The notes under the pieces were generated by a model. It had not been told where the DNA came from and did no database searches. It worked only from the letters and a program-made list of their open reading frames with translations. A program made the position numbers and the translations under genes. From Rhizobium sp. RU36D (lineage in GTDB: Bacteria > Pseudomonadota > Alphaproteobacteria > Rhizobiales > Rhizobiaceae), in contig NZ_FWXU01000001.1 in assembly GCF_900176345.1 (NCBI RefSeq), positions 1 through 64,000 on the forward strand: DNA of 64,000 nucleotides, written 5' to 3'. Of the stretch, positions 7,990 to 19,017 are shown in pieces (positions within the stretch are counted from its first letter, which is position 1; every line of letters starts with the position of its first letter).

Positions 7990-8358
7990 ATGCGCGCTCT
8001 TGATCGCTTTCGCCGTCTCATTCTGTTGCTCGCCGGCCTGATCGGCACCTGCGGGGTGGCGTTCGCGGCACTCGCCACCCATATGGGCGGCGTCCTGCTC
8101 GGCCCCGCCTCTGCCATGTGCCTCGCCCATGCACCGGCCATGCTGGCGCTCTATGTCGGGCACACCGTCATCCGCACGGCCACGCCGGCCGGCCTGCTGA
8201 TGGCGGCCGGCACGCTGTTCTTCGCCGGCGATCTCGCGCTGAAACAGTTTCTCGGCACGGGACTGTTTCCCATGGCCGCACCGAGCGGCGGCATCCTGAT
8301 GATGCTGGGCTGGCTGACAGCCGGCGCCGGTGCGATGTTGCCGCCGCACCGGGATTGA
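7990..8358 (+). CDS. DUF423 family membrane protein
   Basis: 122 residues with four hydrophobic segments starting at about 8, 45, 68 and 95. The AALATHMGG stretch and overall layout fit the DUF423/YgdD family of small inner-membrane proteins, whose function is not known. The start is the ATG at 7990, seven bases after the globin stop. Members often sit alone, so its place beside a haemoglobin says little about its job. It ends 6 bp before the convergent SDR gene. Confidence 0.75.
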   Translation: MRALDRFRRLILLLAGLIGTCGVAFAALATHMGGVLLGPASAMCLAHAPAMLALYVGHTVIRTATPAGLLMAAGTLFFAGDLALKQFLGTGLFPMAAPSGGILMMLGWLTAGAGAMLPPHRD

Positions 8359-8364
8359 GGACCG

Positions 8365-9195
8365 TCACTTCGGATTGGGTTGGCCCGCATCGACGGCAAA
8401 TTCGCCTGCATGCTGATTGCACCAGTGCCGCGGACCAAGACCCTGGTCCGGACCCATCATGGAAAATCCGCCATCCACTGGCAGGTCGCAGCCATTGACC
8501 CACGACGCTTCGTCCGAGCATGCAAAGGCCACGACGTTCGCCACCTCTTCCATGCGTCCGACGCGGCCAAGCGGCGTGACGTCGGCGCCGGCCCGGTCCG
8601 CCAAGTCGCGATTGTTGGCGGTCATGCCCTCCATCGGCGGCGACCAGGTCCAGCCGGGCGAGACCGTGACGACCCGGATTCCCTGCGGCCCGAGCGCCAC
8701 TGCCGCCAGGCGGGTGAAATGCATCAGCCCGGCCTTGCCGACGGAATAGGGACCGCGGAAACCGTTGCCGAACTTGCCGGCAACGCTGCCGATATTGACG
8801 ACCACCCCACCCGGTTTCGGCAGATAGGCCACCGCCTTCTGCGTCAGGATGGCGGCGCCCACGACGTTGACATCCAGCGCCGCCAGCCAGTCGGCTCGTG
8901 CGGTCGCAATGCCATTGTCCAGGTAGGAACAGGCGCAGTTGACGATGCCGTCGAGGCGGCCGAAGACCGAAACGGTTTCCGCCAGCCGCGCATCGATCTC
9001 CTCATCCGAGCGGATATCGAGATGCCTGTAGGTCGCGCGCGCACCAAGTGTCTCGGCGACCGCCCTGCCCTTGTCATCTTCGATGCCGGTGATCATCACC
9101 GCCGCGCCGGCAGCATGAAGACCCCGTGCAATGTATTCGCCGATGCTGTGGGTCGCCCCCGTCACCAGAAACACCCTATTCCTCAGGTCTGCCAT
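8365..9195 (-). CDS. short-chain dehydrogenase/reductase (SDR)
   Basis: 276 residues. The NAD(P)-binding loop is TGATHSIGEYIARG (T-G-x3-h-x-G), followed by an Asp after the second strand that may read the cofactor, then the NIGSVAGKFG serine strand and the catalytic YSVGK. The C-terminal VNGCDLPVDGGFSMMG is typical of classical SDRs. The substrate is unknown. It is transcribed away from a GntR/HutC-type regulator, with two operator-like sites between them, so it is very likely controlled by that regulator and its ligand. The tail after the SDR core (GPRHWCNQHAGEF) is unusual and about 20 residues long. Confidence 0.86.
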   Translation of the reverse strand: MADLRNRVFLVTGATHSIGEYIARGLHAAGAAVMITGIEDDKGRAVAETLGARATYRHLDIRSDEEIDARLAETVSVFGRLDGIVNCACSYLDNGIATARADWLAALDVNVVGAAILTQKAVAYLPKPGGVVVNIGSVAGKFGNGFRGPYSVGKAGLMHFTRLAAVALGPQGIRVVTVSPGWTWSPPMEGMTANNRDLADRAGADVTPLGRVGRMEEVANVVAFACSDEASWVNGCDLPVDGGFSMMGPDQGLGPRHWCNQHAGEFAVDAGQPNPK

Positions 9196-9221
9196 GTCCC
9201 ATCTCCCGTTGCTATAATCAA

Positions 9222-9256
9222 TTTGTCATAACATGATCGAATTTTGTTATAACAAA
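9222..9256. promoter_or_regulatory. paired operator-like palindromes between SDR and GntR genes
   Basis: A perfect 14-bp palindrome TTTGTTATAACAAA lies at 9243-9256 and a weaker copy TTTGTCATAACAT at 9222-9234. Their centres are 21 bp apart, about two helical turns, so two dimers could bind on the same face. The sites sit between divergent genes and lie before the regulator start chosen at 9335. Autoregulation by the GntR protein is inferred. Confidence 0.72.
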
Positions 9257-9334
9257 GTCAAGGCGACCTTTATCCTCCCGCATGGGGGAATCCTGCCCTT
9301 GCCGGCATGCGGAAAATCTGCGCACTTAGCGTCC

Positions 9335-10111
9335 ATGGCATCAGGATTTCACAACGAAAATGTAGGCGCTTCATCGGCTTCTTCGTCCGAGACGGAGCTT
9401 GCCGCCGAGGGCGGACCGATCTACCGGCAATTGGCCGAAAGGCTGTCGCGCGACATTATCGAGGGCAAGCTGCGACCAGGAGAGCGGCTGCCGACGGAAG
9501 CAGAGTTTGGCGAACGCTACGGCGTAAGCCGCATCACAATCCGACAAGCGCTCGCGCTACTGGCAAATGAGGGCCTGGTGGAGCGCTTTCCCGGCAAGGG
9601 CTCTTTCGTCACCGAACGCTCCAAGGGCAAAGCCTGGGAAATGCGATCGATAAGCGATCTGGTGCAACTGGGAAACGAGGTACAGACCGAGATTATCAGC
9701 TGGGGTCTGGTCAAGCCCACGCTGGAGGCCGGGATTTTCCTAAAAACAAGCGAACCGGTCTATCGGTTGCGGGCCGTCAGATCCCAGGACGGACTGCCTG
9801 TTCTCTATGCAGAAAACTATCTTCAGCCGAGCCTGGGCATCAGGCTTTCTCGTGAAGATTTGCGGTCGCACACATTGGTCAACCTTTTGGTGAACCACCT
9901 CGCAATCGACGTTGGGCAGGCGAGCGAGGAAATCGAGGCCGGGCTTGCCGATGAGGCTCTGGCCAATCGCCTGGGCATTGAAGCCGGCAAGCCCGTTCTG
10001 ATCCAGCACATCGATTTGTTCGACAAAGACGGCGCGCCTCTGCAGCGCGGCACCGGTTGGTGGCGCAGCGACCGCTTCACACGCAAATACGTCATGCGGC
10101 AACGCAGCTAG
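9335..10111 (+). CDS. GntR/HutC-family transcriptional regulator (UTRA ligand domain)
   Basis: About 258 residues from the ATG at 9335. An ATG at 9233 would extend the frame through the perfect palindrome at 9243-9256, so I reject it. The DNA-binding domain reads IYRQLAERLSRDIIEGKL, then LPTEAEFGERYGVSRITIRQ, a winged helix of the GntR type. The remaining C-terminal half (PVYRLRAVRSQDGLPVLYAE to RGTGWWRSDRFTRKY) is a UTRA effector domain. It probably represses itself and the divergent SDR until a small molecule binds. The ligand cannot be told from sequence. Confidence 0.86.
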   Translation: MASGFHNENVGASSASSSETELAAEGGPIYRQLAERLSRDIIEGKLRPGERLPTEAEFGERYGVSRITIRQALALLANEGLVERFPGKGSFVTERSKGKAWEMRSISDLVQLGNEVQTEIISWGLVKPTLEAGIFLKTSEPVYRLRAVRSQDGLPVLYAENYLQPSLGIRLSREDLRSHTLVNLLVNHLAIDVGQASEEIEAGLADEALANRLGIEAGKPVLIQHIDLFDKDGAPLQRGTGWWRSDRFTRKYVMRQRS

Positions 10112-10137
10112 GATTTCTGCCATCGGAAACAAGACCT

Positions 10138-10158
10138 GCTGCGCTATCGGAGCGCAGC
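10138..10158. terminator. hairpin between convergent genes, possible terminator
   Basis: GCTGCGCT, loop ATCGG, AGCGCAGC: an 8-bp perfect stem in the space between the convergent GntR and 94-residue genes. There is no T-run on the plus side and only a loose T-rich tail on the minus side, so an intrinsic terminator is only possible. Confidence 0.35.
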
Positions 10159-10186
10159 GGTGTCTCGGCATCTTGCGCGGACTGTA

Positions 10187-10471
10187 TCAGACCTTACCGT
10201 TGCGCACGGCATTCTGCTGCCATCGGGGTGCTGGAAAGGCGACCACGTTGTCGGCGGCCGCATCGCCATGACCACGCAGACCATTGGCGAGATGCTGGCT
10301 GCGCGAAACCTTGCGCTCGTGCAGGCCGGGAAGTGCCACGATCTCGGCGCTGTCGCGCTCGCGTTCGGCCAGGTCCTGAAGGCGCTCCAGAAGCTCGGGG
10401 ATAAGACCGTCGCCGTTCTGAGCCGCAAGCTTGTGCAGGCCGATCAGCATGCCGGTGTCGAACTCGCTCAT
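10187..10471 (-). CDS. hypothetical protein downstream of DUF2325
   Basis: 94 residues, unrecognised. The first half is amphipathic helix (LIPELLERLQDLAERERDSA); the second half contains NVVAFPAPRWQQN, a short Pro/Arg pattern seen at the ends of small regulators but not diagnostic. Its ATG overlaps the stop of the DUF2325 gene by four bases (ATGA), which supports a real, translationally coupled gene rather than a shadow. No membrane segment, no cysteine. Function unknown; a partner of the DUF2325 protein is the simplest reading. Confidence 0.55.
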   Translation of the reverse strand: MSEFDTGMLIGLHKLAAQNGDGLIPELLERLQDLAERERDSAEIVALPGLHERKVSRSQHLANGLRGHGDAAADNVVAFPAPRWQQNAVRNGKV

Positions 10472-10857
10472 GAATTCTCATTCCTTTCCGTCATTGTCTG
10501 AAGCGCCCGCTCCAGACTGGATTTGCTGCCATTGCGCAGCGGAATGAAGGTCTTGCCGAATTTCTTGCAGCCGCTCTTCACCCGCAGACACGCATCATGG
10601 CTGATACAGTCGATGGGGCAGAAGACGCAGTCGACCGAGGGCAGCACGGTATCGATGCGGGAGACCGCCTCTCTCAAACCCCCATCGTGGTGAATGAGTT
10701 CCGCGCCGAAATTGCTGGCGATCTGGCGAAGATGGGCCACCTGGCAGTCGCGTCCGCCAACATAGAGGAAGCTGCGCACATCGCGCCGGTCCTGCGCTGC
10801 CGGCGTCGCCTCTGCCGACAAGGGCTTCTGGTCGCCGCGCTTCTTCTTTTTCGCCAT
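10468..10857 (-). CDS. DUF2325 domain protein
   Basis: 129 residues. After a basic start (MAKKKKRGDQ) it reads RSFLYVGGRDCQVAHLRQIA, then HHDGGL, and a cysteine-rich segment DCVFCPIDCISHDAC with a further Cys in KSGCKKF. This matches the DUF2325 family, small Rossmann-like proteins with clustered cysteines that may bind a metal or a redox cofactor. Function is unknown. The upstream gap to pobA (10858-11026) holds no gene I can see. The following gene overlaps it. Confidence 0.72.
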   Translation of the reverse strand: MAKKKKRGDQKPLSAEATPAAQDRRDVRSFLYVGGRDCQVAHLRQIASNFGAELIHHDGGLREAVSRIDTVLPSVDCVFCPIDCISHDACLRVKSGCKKFGKTFIPLRNGSKSSLERALQTMTERNENS

Positions 10858-11026
10858 CTCAGTCCAACTCCCTTCGGTGACGCACGGATCGATTCCGGTC
10901 GCCTCAGGAGACGGACACTACAAAACATGAGTATTAAAGACAAGTATATACTTGAGGAAAATTGTCACCTTAAATTCGACCGGCAGCGGACATTGATCCG
11001 CCACCGGTCGAGAGTTCAGAAATCCA

Positions 11027-13201
<2,175 letters not shown>

Positions 13202-13277
13202 CTGCCGAATAAAGCATCAGAAGAATCCCTGTTTTGCCGGCTTTTTGAGCAATTCTCGACACGCGGAATCCAAATAT

Positions 13278-13293
13278 TTTACCGTTTGATAAA
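13278..13293 (+). promoter_or_regulatory. RutR-like operator upstream of preT
   Basis: TTTACCGTTTGATAAA resembles the RutR site TTGACCANNTGGTCAA at most conserved positions. It lies 56 bp upstream of the preT ATG in a short AT-rich stretch. A better copy stands upstream of the amidohydrolase at 21634. Control by the window's RutR is inferred. Confidence 0.5.
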
Positions 13294-13348
13294 TTTTTTT
13301 TCTGCGCTACCATGACCCTCAATCGCACCATAAAAAGAGGGAACTTCG

Positions 13349-14710
13349 ATGCGACGACTGGAACCTGGCCTGAAGGCCGGACGGCTTGACGCTGCCGATT
13401 ATGTAAAGAATTTCTCCGACCTGCATCCCCGCCTTGGTGATCACGAGGCGCTGGTGGCTTCCGATCGCTGTTACTTCTGTCATGACGCACCGTGCATGAC
13501 GGCCTGTCCCACCTCGATCGACATTCCCATGTTCATCCGCCAGATCCAGACGGGCAATCCGCTGGGCTCGGCCAAGACGATCTTCGACCAGAATATCCTG
13601 GGTGGCATGTGCGCCCGCGTCTGTCCCACCGAACAGCTCTGCGAAGAAGCCTGCGTGCGCAACACCGCAGAAGAGCGCCCCGTCGAGATCGGCCGCCTGC
13701 AACGCTATGCCACCGACATCGCAATCGAGCAGGGCCGACAGTTCTACACCCCGGCCGCGGCCACGGGTAAGACGGTTGCCGTCGTCGGCGCTGGCCCGGC
13801 GGGCCTTTCGGCCGCCCATCGGCTGGCGCTACATGGCCACCGCGTCACCATCTTCGAAAATCGCGTGAAGGCCGGCGGTCTCAACGAATACGGCATCGCT
13901 GCCTACAAGACCCCCAATGACTTTGCCCAGAAGGAGGTCGACTACATCCTCTCGCTCGGCAATATCGATGTTCTCGACGGACAGATGCTCGGCCGTGATT
14001 TCACCATCGCCGAACTCCAGCAGAAATTCGACGCCGTCTTCATCGGAACGGGTCTCGGCAACGTCAATGCCTTGAACATTCCGGGCGCCCATACCAATGG
14101 CGTGATCGACGCTGTCGAATTCATCGCGCAGCTACGCCAGGCCGATTCCAAGGCGGACGTGCCCGTCGGCCGCGATGTCGTGGTGATCGGCGGTGGCATG
14201 ACGGCCATTGATGCCGGCGTGCAAGCCAAGCTGCTCGGTGCGGAAAATGTCACGATCTGCTACCGGCGCGGCAAGGAACACATGAACGCCTCGGAATTCG
14301 AGCAGGATCTGGCGGCGTCCAAGGGCGTGCATATCCGCCACTGGCTGCAGCCGAAAGAAGTCGCGCACCATCACGGCCATTGCTCAGCCATCACATTCGA
14401 ATACACCCATCTGGAAAACGGGTTGATGAAGGGCACGGGCCATACCACCGAGATCAAGGCGGACCAGATCCTGGTGGCCATCGGCCAGAAGCTCGACGGC
14501 TACGGCATCGAAGGCCTGAAGACCGAAGGCAGCAAGATCGCCGTGGATGCGGAAGGCCGCACCTCGGTACCAGGTGTCTGGGCCGGCGGCGACTGCGCCT
14601 TCGGCGGCCAGGATCTGACCGTGTCTGCCGTTGCCATGGGCCGCGACGCAGCCGAATCCATCAATCGCTCTCTCGCCATGTCCATGGCGGGCGTGACCGC
14701 AGTCGCCTGA
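13349..14710 (+). CDS. preT: NAD-dependent dihydropyrimidine dehydrogenase, electron-transfer subunit
   Basis: 453 residues, close to PreT/PydX. The N-terminus carries the Fer4_20-type cysteine ladder CYFCHDAPCMTACPTS and CARVCPTEQLCEEAC for two 4Fe-4S clusters. Then come an FAD loop VAVVGAGPAGLSAAHRL and an NAD(P) loop VVVIGGGMTAIDAGVQ; the GVWAGGDC motif ends the flavin fold. It passes electrons from NAD(P)H to PreA for reduction of uracil or thymine to the dihydro form. The preA start is 25 bp downstream, so the two form an operon. A RutR-like site sits upstream. Confidence 0.9.
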   Translation: MRRLEPGLKAGRLDAADYVKNFSDLHPRLGDHEALVASDRCYFCHDAPCMTACPTSIDIPMFIRQIQTGNPLGSAKTIFDQNILGGMCARVCPTEQLCEEACVRNTAEERPVEIGRLQRYATDIAIEQGRQFYTPAAATGKTVAVVGAGPAGLSAAHRLALHGHRVTIFENRVKAGGLNEYGIAAYKTPNDFAQKEVDYILSLGNIDVLDGQMLGRDFTIAELQQKFDAVFIGTGLGNVNALNIPGAHTNGVIDAVEFIAQLRQADSKADVPVGRDVVVIGGGMTAIDAGVQAKLLGAENVTICYRRGKEHMNASEFEQDLAASKGVHIRHWLQPKEVAHHHGHCSAITFEYTHLENGLMKGTGHTTEIKADQILVAIGQKLDGYGIEGLKTEGSKIAVDAEGRTSVPGVWAGGDCAFGGQDLTVSAVAMGRDAAESINRSLAMSMAGVTAVA

Positions 14711-14735
14711 TGCAACGCTTCGAGAGGATGTAACC

Positions 14736-16049
14736 ATGGCTGATCTTCGCAATAATTTCGTCGGCATCAAGTCACCGAACCCATTCTGGCTGGCCTCGGC
14801 GCCGCCGACAGACAAGGCCTACAATGTCGAGCGCGCCTTCAAGGCGGGCTGGGGCGGCGTGGTCTGGAAGACGCTCGGCGAGGAAGGCCCGCCGGTCGTC
14901 AACGTCAACGGGCCGCGCTATGGCGCAATCTGGGGCGCTGACCGCCGTCTCCTGGGCTTGAACAACATCGAACTGATCACCGACCGTCCCCTGCAGATCA
15001 ACCTGCAGGAAATGAAGATGGTCAAGAAGAACTGGCCGGACCGGGCCCTGATCGCCTCGATCATGGTGCCCTGCGAGGAAAACGCCTGGAAGGCGATCCT
15101 GCCTCTGGTCGAAGAGACCGGCGCCGACGGCATTGAACTGAACTTCGGCTGTCCCCACGGCATGTCCGAACGTGGCATGGGCGCCGCGGTCGGGCAGGTG
15201 CCGGAATATATCGAAATGGTCGTGCGCTGGTGCAAGCAGTATTCGCGGATGCCGGTCATCACCAAGCTGACGCCCAATATCACCGACATCCGCAAGCCCG
15301 CCCGCGCTGCCAAGGCGGGTGGAACCGATGCCGTTTCGCTGATCAACACCATCAACTCCATCGTATCGGTCGATCTCGACAACTTCGCCCCCAACCCGAC
15401 GGTCGGCGGCAAGGGCACCCATGGCGGCTATTGCGGCCCGGCCGTCAAGCCGATCGCGCTCAACATGGTGGCCGAGATCGCCCGCGATCCGGAAACCTCT
15501 GGCCTGCCGATCTCCGGCATCGGCGGCGTGACGACGTGGCGCGATGCGGCCGAATTCCTGGTGCTGGGCGCCGTCAATGTGCAGGTCTGCACAGCGGCCA
15601 TGACCTACGGCTTCAAGATCGTGCAGGAAATGATTACGGGCCTCAACGACTGGATGGATGCCAAGGGTCATCGCACCCTGGACGACATCACCGGTCGCGC
15701 CGTGCCGAATGTCACCGACTGGCAGTATCTCAACCTCAACTACATCGCCAAGGCGCGCATCGACCAGGATGCCTGTATCAAGTGCGGCCGCTGTCACATC
15801 GCCTGCGAGGATACCTCGCACCAGGCAATCACCCAGTTCATCGATGGCGTCAGGAAGTTTGAGGTCATGGAAGACGAATGCGTCGGCTGCAATCTCTGCG
15901 TCAATGTCTGTCCCGTGGAGAACTGCATCACCATGGTCGGCCTTGAGCCCGGCGTTCTCGATCAGCGCACCGGCAAGCCCGTCGATCCGAACTACGCCAA
16001 CTGGACGACCCACCCGAACAATCCGATGGCTCGCCAGGCTGCGGAGTAA
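14736..16049 (+). CDS. preA: dihydropyrimidine dehydrogenase, catalytic subunit
   Basis: 437 residues. A dihydroorotate-dehydrogenase-like TIM barrel with FMN contacts (FWLASAPPTDKAYNVERAF, then GIELNFGCPHGMSERGMGAA, whose Cys lies in the active-site loop) is followed at the C-terminus by two 4Fe-4S sites: CIKCGRCHIACED and CVGCNLCVNVCPVENC. It catalyses the first step of reductive pyrimidine breakdown, uracil to 5,6-dihydrouracil, together with PreT. The dihydropyrimidinase and amidohydrolase for the next steps are about 6 and 8.5 kb downstream. A strong terminator follows. Confidence 0.92.
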   Translation: MADLRNNFVGIKSPNPFWLASAPPTDKAYNVERAFKAGWGGVVWKTLGEEGPPVVNVNGPRYGAIWGADRRLLGLNNIELITDRPLQINLQEMKMVKKNWPDRALIASIMVPCEENAWKAILPLVEETGADGIELNFGCPHGMSERGMGAAVGQVPEYIEMVVRWCKQYSRMPVITKLTPNITDIRKPARAAKAGGTDAVSLINTINSIVSVDLDNFAPNPTVGGKGTHGGYCGPAVKPIALNMVAEIARDPETSGLPISGIGGVTTWRDAAEFLVLGAVNVQVCTAAMTYGFKIVQEMITGLNDWMDAKGHRTLDDITGRAVPNVTDWQYLNLNYIAKARIDQDACIKCGRCHIACEDTSHQAITQFIDGVRKFEVMEDECVGCNLCVNVCPVENCITMVGLEPGVLDQRTGKPVDPNYANWTTHPNNPMARQAAE

Positions 16050-16076
16050 CCTCGCGCCTCCATTTCCTGAACTTGC

Positions 16077-16104
16077 AATGGCCCCGAAAGGGGCCATTCG
16101 TTTT
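16077..16104 (+). terminator. intrinsic terminator after preTA
   Basis: A 9-bp perfect stem (AATGGCCCC / GGGGCCATT) with a GAAA tetraloop is followed by CGTTTT. It lies 28 bp past the preA stop and isolates preTA from the GGDEF/EAL gene. The remaining 200 bp before that gene show nothing else I can name. Confidence 0.85.
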
Positions 16105-16302
16105 GCTGATGTGTACTTGAGCCTCCGCAATACGGAACGCGGCCCTGCCCAACATCGCCTGTGTCTCGTTTTCAGCCACGGCAATACAACCATTCGGACA
16201 TTCGATTCAGGGAATCTTCAGTGGTTCAGTGCATCAATCGCGGCTCATTGCGCGGATTTGGGTTGCCAAGGCAGGTTGTGCACAATCAGGATTGTGGGAT
16301 AA

Positions 16303-19017
16303 ATGGCTGGTTACGGGAAGAAGCAATTCAACTGGACTTCCGCACGCGCGACGGCGCAATTCTACATTCCAGCCGTGATCGTCGTCATAGCCGTCGCCCT
16401 TTCCATTCTCTATGCCGAGCAGCAGAAACGCCAGATCTACCGGGAAAACCTGACATCGCAGGTGTCAGAGCAACTGGGTCTGCTCCGGACGAAGCTGGAA
16501 GGCAATCTGAATCAGAATATTCAATTGCTGCAAGGCCTTGTAGCGGTTCTATCGACGGAAAAGAACCTCACCCAGGACCGGTTTGCCGAGCTCTCCAGCC
16601 GCGTCGCGGAAAACAGCCAGCAGCTTCGAAACATCGCCGCTGCGCCCGATATGGTCGTACAATTCGTCTATCCCTATGAACGCAACAAGCAGTTCATCGG
16701 CCGCAACCTGAACTCCACGCCTGAGCGCGCCGAGGCCATAAAGCGGGTGATGGACACCGGTCAACTGGCCGTCGTCGGTCCTGTTGCGCTTGCAAATGGC
16801 GGCCAGGGCCTGATCGTGCAGTATCCGATCATCCAGTCCAGCGAGGGTGAGACCAAGTTTTGGGGCCTGCTGAGCGGCGTCATCGACCTGGAAAAGCTCT
16901 ATGCGGATAGCGGTCTCACCGCCAACCTGCCCATAGACATCTCCATTTCAAAGCCCGCAACGGAGACACGCCCCGCGCAGCCGATCTATGGCGACCTCCG
17001 GGCAACGGCAGATGATCCGATCCGCACCGACATCGAGCTGGCGCCCGAAACCTGGCGGATGGAAGCCGTACCGAAAGGCGGCTGGCATCAGTCCGCCCCC
17101 GACCTGTGGATCTTCCGGCTGCAAATGCTTGCCGTGGCGGTGATGATCATCGCGCCGGTCCTGTCCGTGGCGCGGTTGCTGCGCGAGCGTCAGGGCAATG
17201 TCGCCGTGCTTCGCCAGCGGGAAGACGAGTTGCGTGCGATCTCCCACCGGCTGGAGATCGCGCTGGAGGCATCGAAGATCGGCGTATGGGAAATGGACAT
17301 CGCCAGCGGTCAGCTGATCTGGGACAACCGTATGAAACAGCTATACGGCATGGATCCCAAGCTGGATGAATGCGATTTCGAAACATGGCGCGCCTCGCTG
17401 CATCCCGAGGATGCGGAGGCCGCCATCCGTGACTTCGGTTACGCAATCAAGAACGGCACGGATTATTCGACCGATTTCCGCATCTGCTGGCCTTCAGGCG
17501 AAATCCGGCATATGCGGGCCTTCGGCACGATCTATCGCGACGCGCGCTTCCGCAAGAAAATCGTCGGGGTCAACTGGAACGTCACGAGCGACATCAAGCT
17601 TCAGCAGGCACTGCGCGATGCCAAGATCCAGGCGGAAATTCACAATCGCGAACTGGAGGAAGCCCGGCGCCACATGGAGTTCAACTCGCTCCATGACGCC
17701 CTGACGGGCCTGGCGAACCGGCGATATCTCGATCAGTATCTGGCTGACCTCAATGCGATGAAGGGCAAGTTCAGCATTCTGACGCTGCTGCATATCGACC
17801 TGGACCGCTTCAAGGATATCAACGATACCCTGGGTCATGGGGCTGGCGACGAAATCCTCAAACACACGGCCGACAAGCTGCGCGAAAACATTCGCAAGGG
17901 CGATTTCGCCGCGCGCATCGGCGGCGACGAATTCGTGGTCGTCTGCAAGGAAATGACCGACGAGGCCGGCGCTGCAGAACTTGCCCGAAGGCTGATCGAG
18001 GCGCTGAATACCCCGATCATCTACAATGGCCACGAATGCCGCGTAGGCGCATCAATCGGTATCGCCTCCCGGTCCCAGGCAAGCCAACCGGCAGAGCAAT
18101 TGCTGGTGAATGCCGATATCGCGCTCTACGAAGCCAAGCGCCATGGCCGCAATCGTGTCGAATACTTTACCGACACCCTGAGATCGGCGACCGTCAACAC
18201 CAAGCGTACGGCAGACGATATTCTTAGGTCGCTGGAACAGAATGATTTCGTTGCGTATTTCCAGCCCCAGTTTGATGCGAAGACACTGGAGATCAATGGC
18301 GTCGAGGCGCTGGCCCGCTGGCGGCATCCCGAAAAGGGGCTCGTTGGTCCGGACGCCTTCCTGAAAATCGCCGAAGGGTTGAATGTCGTCCAGCAGATCG
18401 ATGCGGCCATGCTCGATCAGGCGCTGTTCCAGCTGGCGCGGTGGAATGCCAACGACCTTGCGATCCCACGCGTCTCCGTGAACATCTCAGCACAGCGACT
18501 ATTCGACGACACACTGGAAAAACACCTGCGAGATCTGGCCATAAAGCCCGGCAGCCTGTCTTTCGAGCTTCTGGAATCGATCTCCTTCGACGACAAGGAC
18601 GAAGCCGTCACGGCTGGCATAGAACGCATCAAGAGCTATGGCATCGATATCGAAATCGACGATTTCGGCACGGGCTATGCCTCGATCCTCAGCCTGCTGA
18701 AACTGTCCCCGCGTCGCCTCAAGATCGACCGCCAATTGACCATGCCGATCCTGAAATCCGAACCGCAGCGCCGGCTGATCACGTCCATCGTCGACATCGG
18801 TCGTTCGCTGGGGATCGAGATCGTTGCCGAGGGCGTAGAAACCATGGAGCACGCCGAGATCCTGCGGGACCTCGGTTGCCACACCCTTCAGGGCTATGCG
18901 CTGGCCAGACCGATGGCGGCGGAAGACTTCCTGGAGTTTGCCCTGCGCCATGACCCGCGCCAGAACGGCCAGACGACGATCAGTTCCCAAGCTCGTAGAG
19001 GGTCTGCCCGGCGCTGA
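16303..19017 (+). CDS. CHASE-PAS-GGDEF-EAL protein (cyclic-di-GMP turnover)
   Basis: 904 residues. An N-terminal membrane anchor (YIPAVIVVIAVALSILYA), a periplasmic CHASE-type sensor (VQFVYPYERNKQFIGRN), and a second membrane segment near 285 are followed by a PAS domain (EASKIGVWEMDIASGQLIWD), a GGDEF domain with GGDEF at 540-544 and an EAL domain with EAL at 668-670. The EAL end motif VAEGVETMEHAEIL is present. Both catalytic signatures are intact, so the protein could make and break cyclic-di-GMP in response to an unknown external signal. Its last 38 bp overlap the convergent exoD. It separates preTA from the rest of the pyrimidine genes. Confidence 0.93.
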   Translation: MAGYGKKQFNWTSARATAQFYIPAVIVVIAVALSILYAEQQKRQIYRENLTSQVSEQLGLLRTKLEGNLNQNIQLLQGLVAVLSTEKNLTQDRFAELSSRVAENSQQLRNIAAAPDMVVQFVYPYERNKQFIGRNLNSTPERAEAIKRVMDTGQLAVVGPVALANGGQGLIVQYPIIQSSEGETKFWGLLSGVIDLEKLYADSGLTANLPIDISISKPATETRPAQPIYGDLRATADDPIRTDIELAPETWRMEAVPKGGWHQSAPDLWIFRLQMLAVAVMIIAPVLSVARLLRERQGNVAVLRQREDELRAISHRLEIALEASKIGVWEMDIASGQLIWDNRMKQLYGMDPKLDECDFETWRASLHPEDAEAAIRDFGYAIKNGTDYSTDFRICWPSGEIRHMRAFGTIYRDARFRKKIVGVNWNVTSDIKLQQALRDAKIQAEIHNRELEEARRHMEFNSLHDALTGLANRRYLDQYLADLNAMKGKFSILTLLHIDLDRFKDINDTLGHGAGDEILKHTADKLRENIRKGDFAARIGGDEFVVVCKEMTDEAGAAELARRLIEALNTPIIYNGHECRVGASIGIASRSQASQPAEQLLVNADIALYEAKRHGRNRVEYFTDTLRSATVNTKRTADDILRSLEQNDFVAYFQPQFDAKTLEINGVEALARWRHPEKGLVGPDAFLKIAEGLNVVQQIDAAMLDQALFQLARWNANDLAIPRVSVNISAQRLFDDTLEKHLRDLAIKPGSLSFELLESISFDDKDEAVTAGIERIKSYGIDIEIDDFGTGYASILSLLKLSPRRLKIDRQLTMPILKSEPQRRLITSIVDIGRSLGIEIVAEGVETMEHAEILRDLGCHTLQGYALARPMAAEDFLEFALRHDPRQNGQTTISSQARRGSARR

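Noticed and set aside
9233-9334. Longer N-terminus for the GntR regulator
   Set aside because: It would translate through the perfect operator palindrome and has no GntR-like content.
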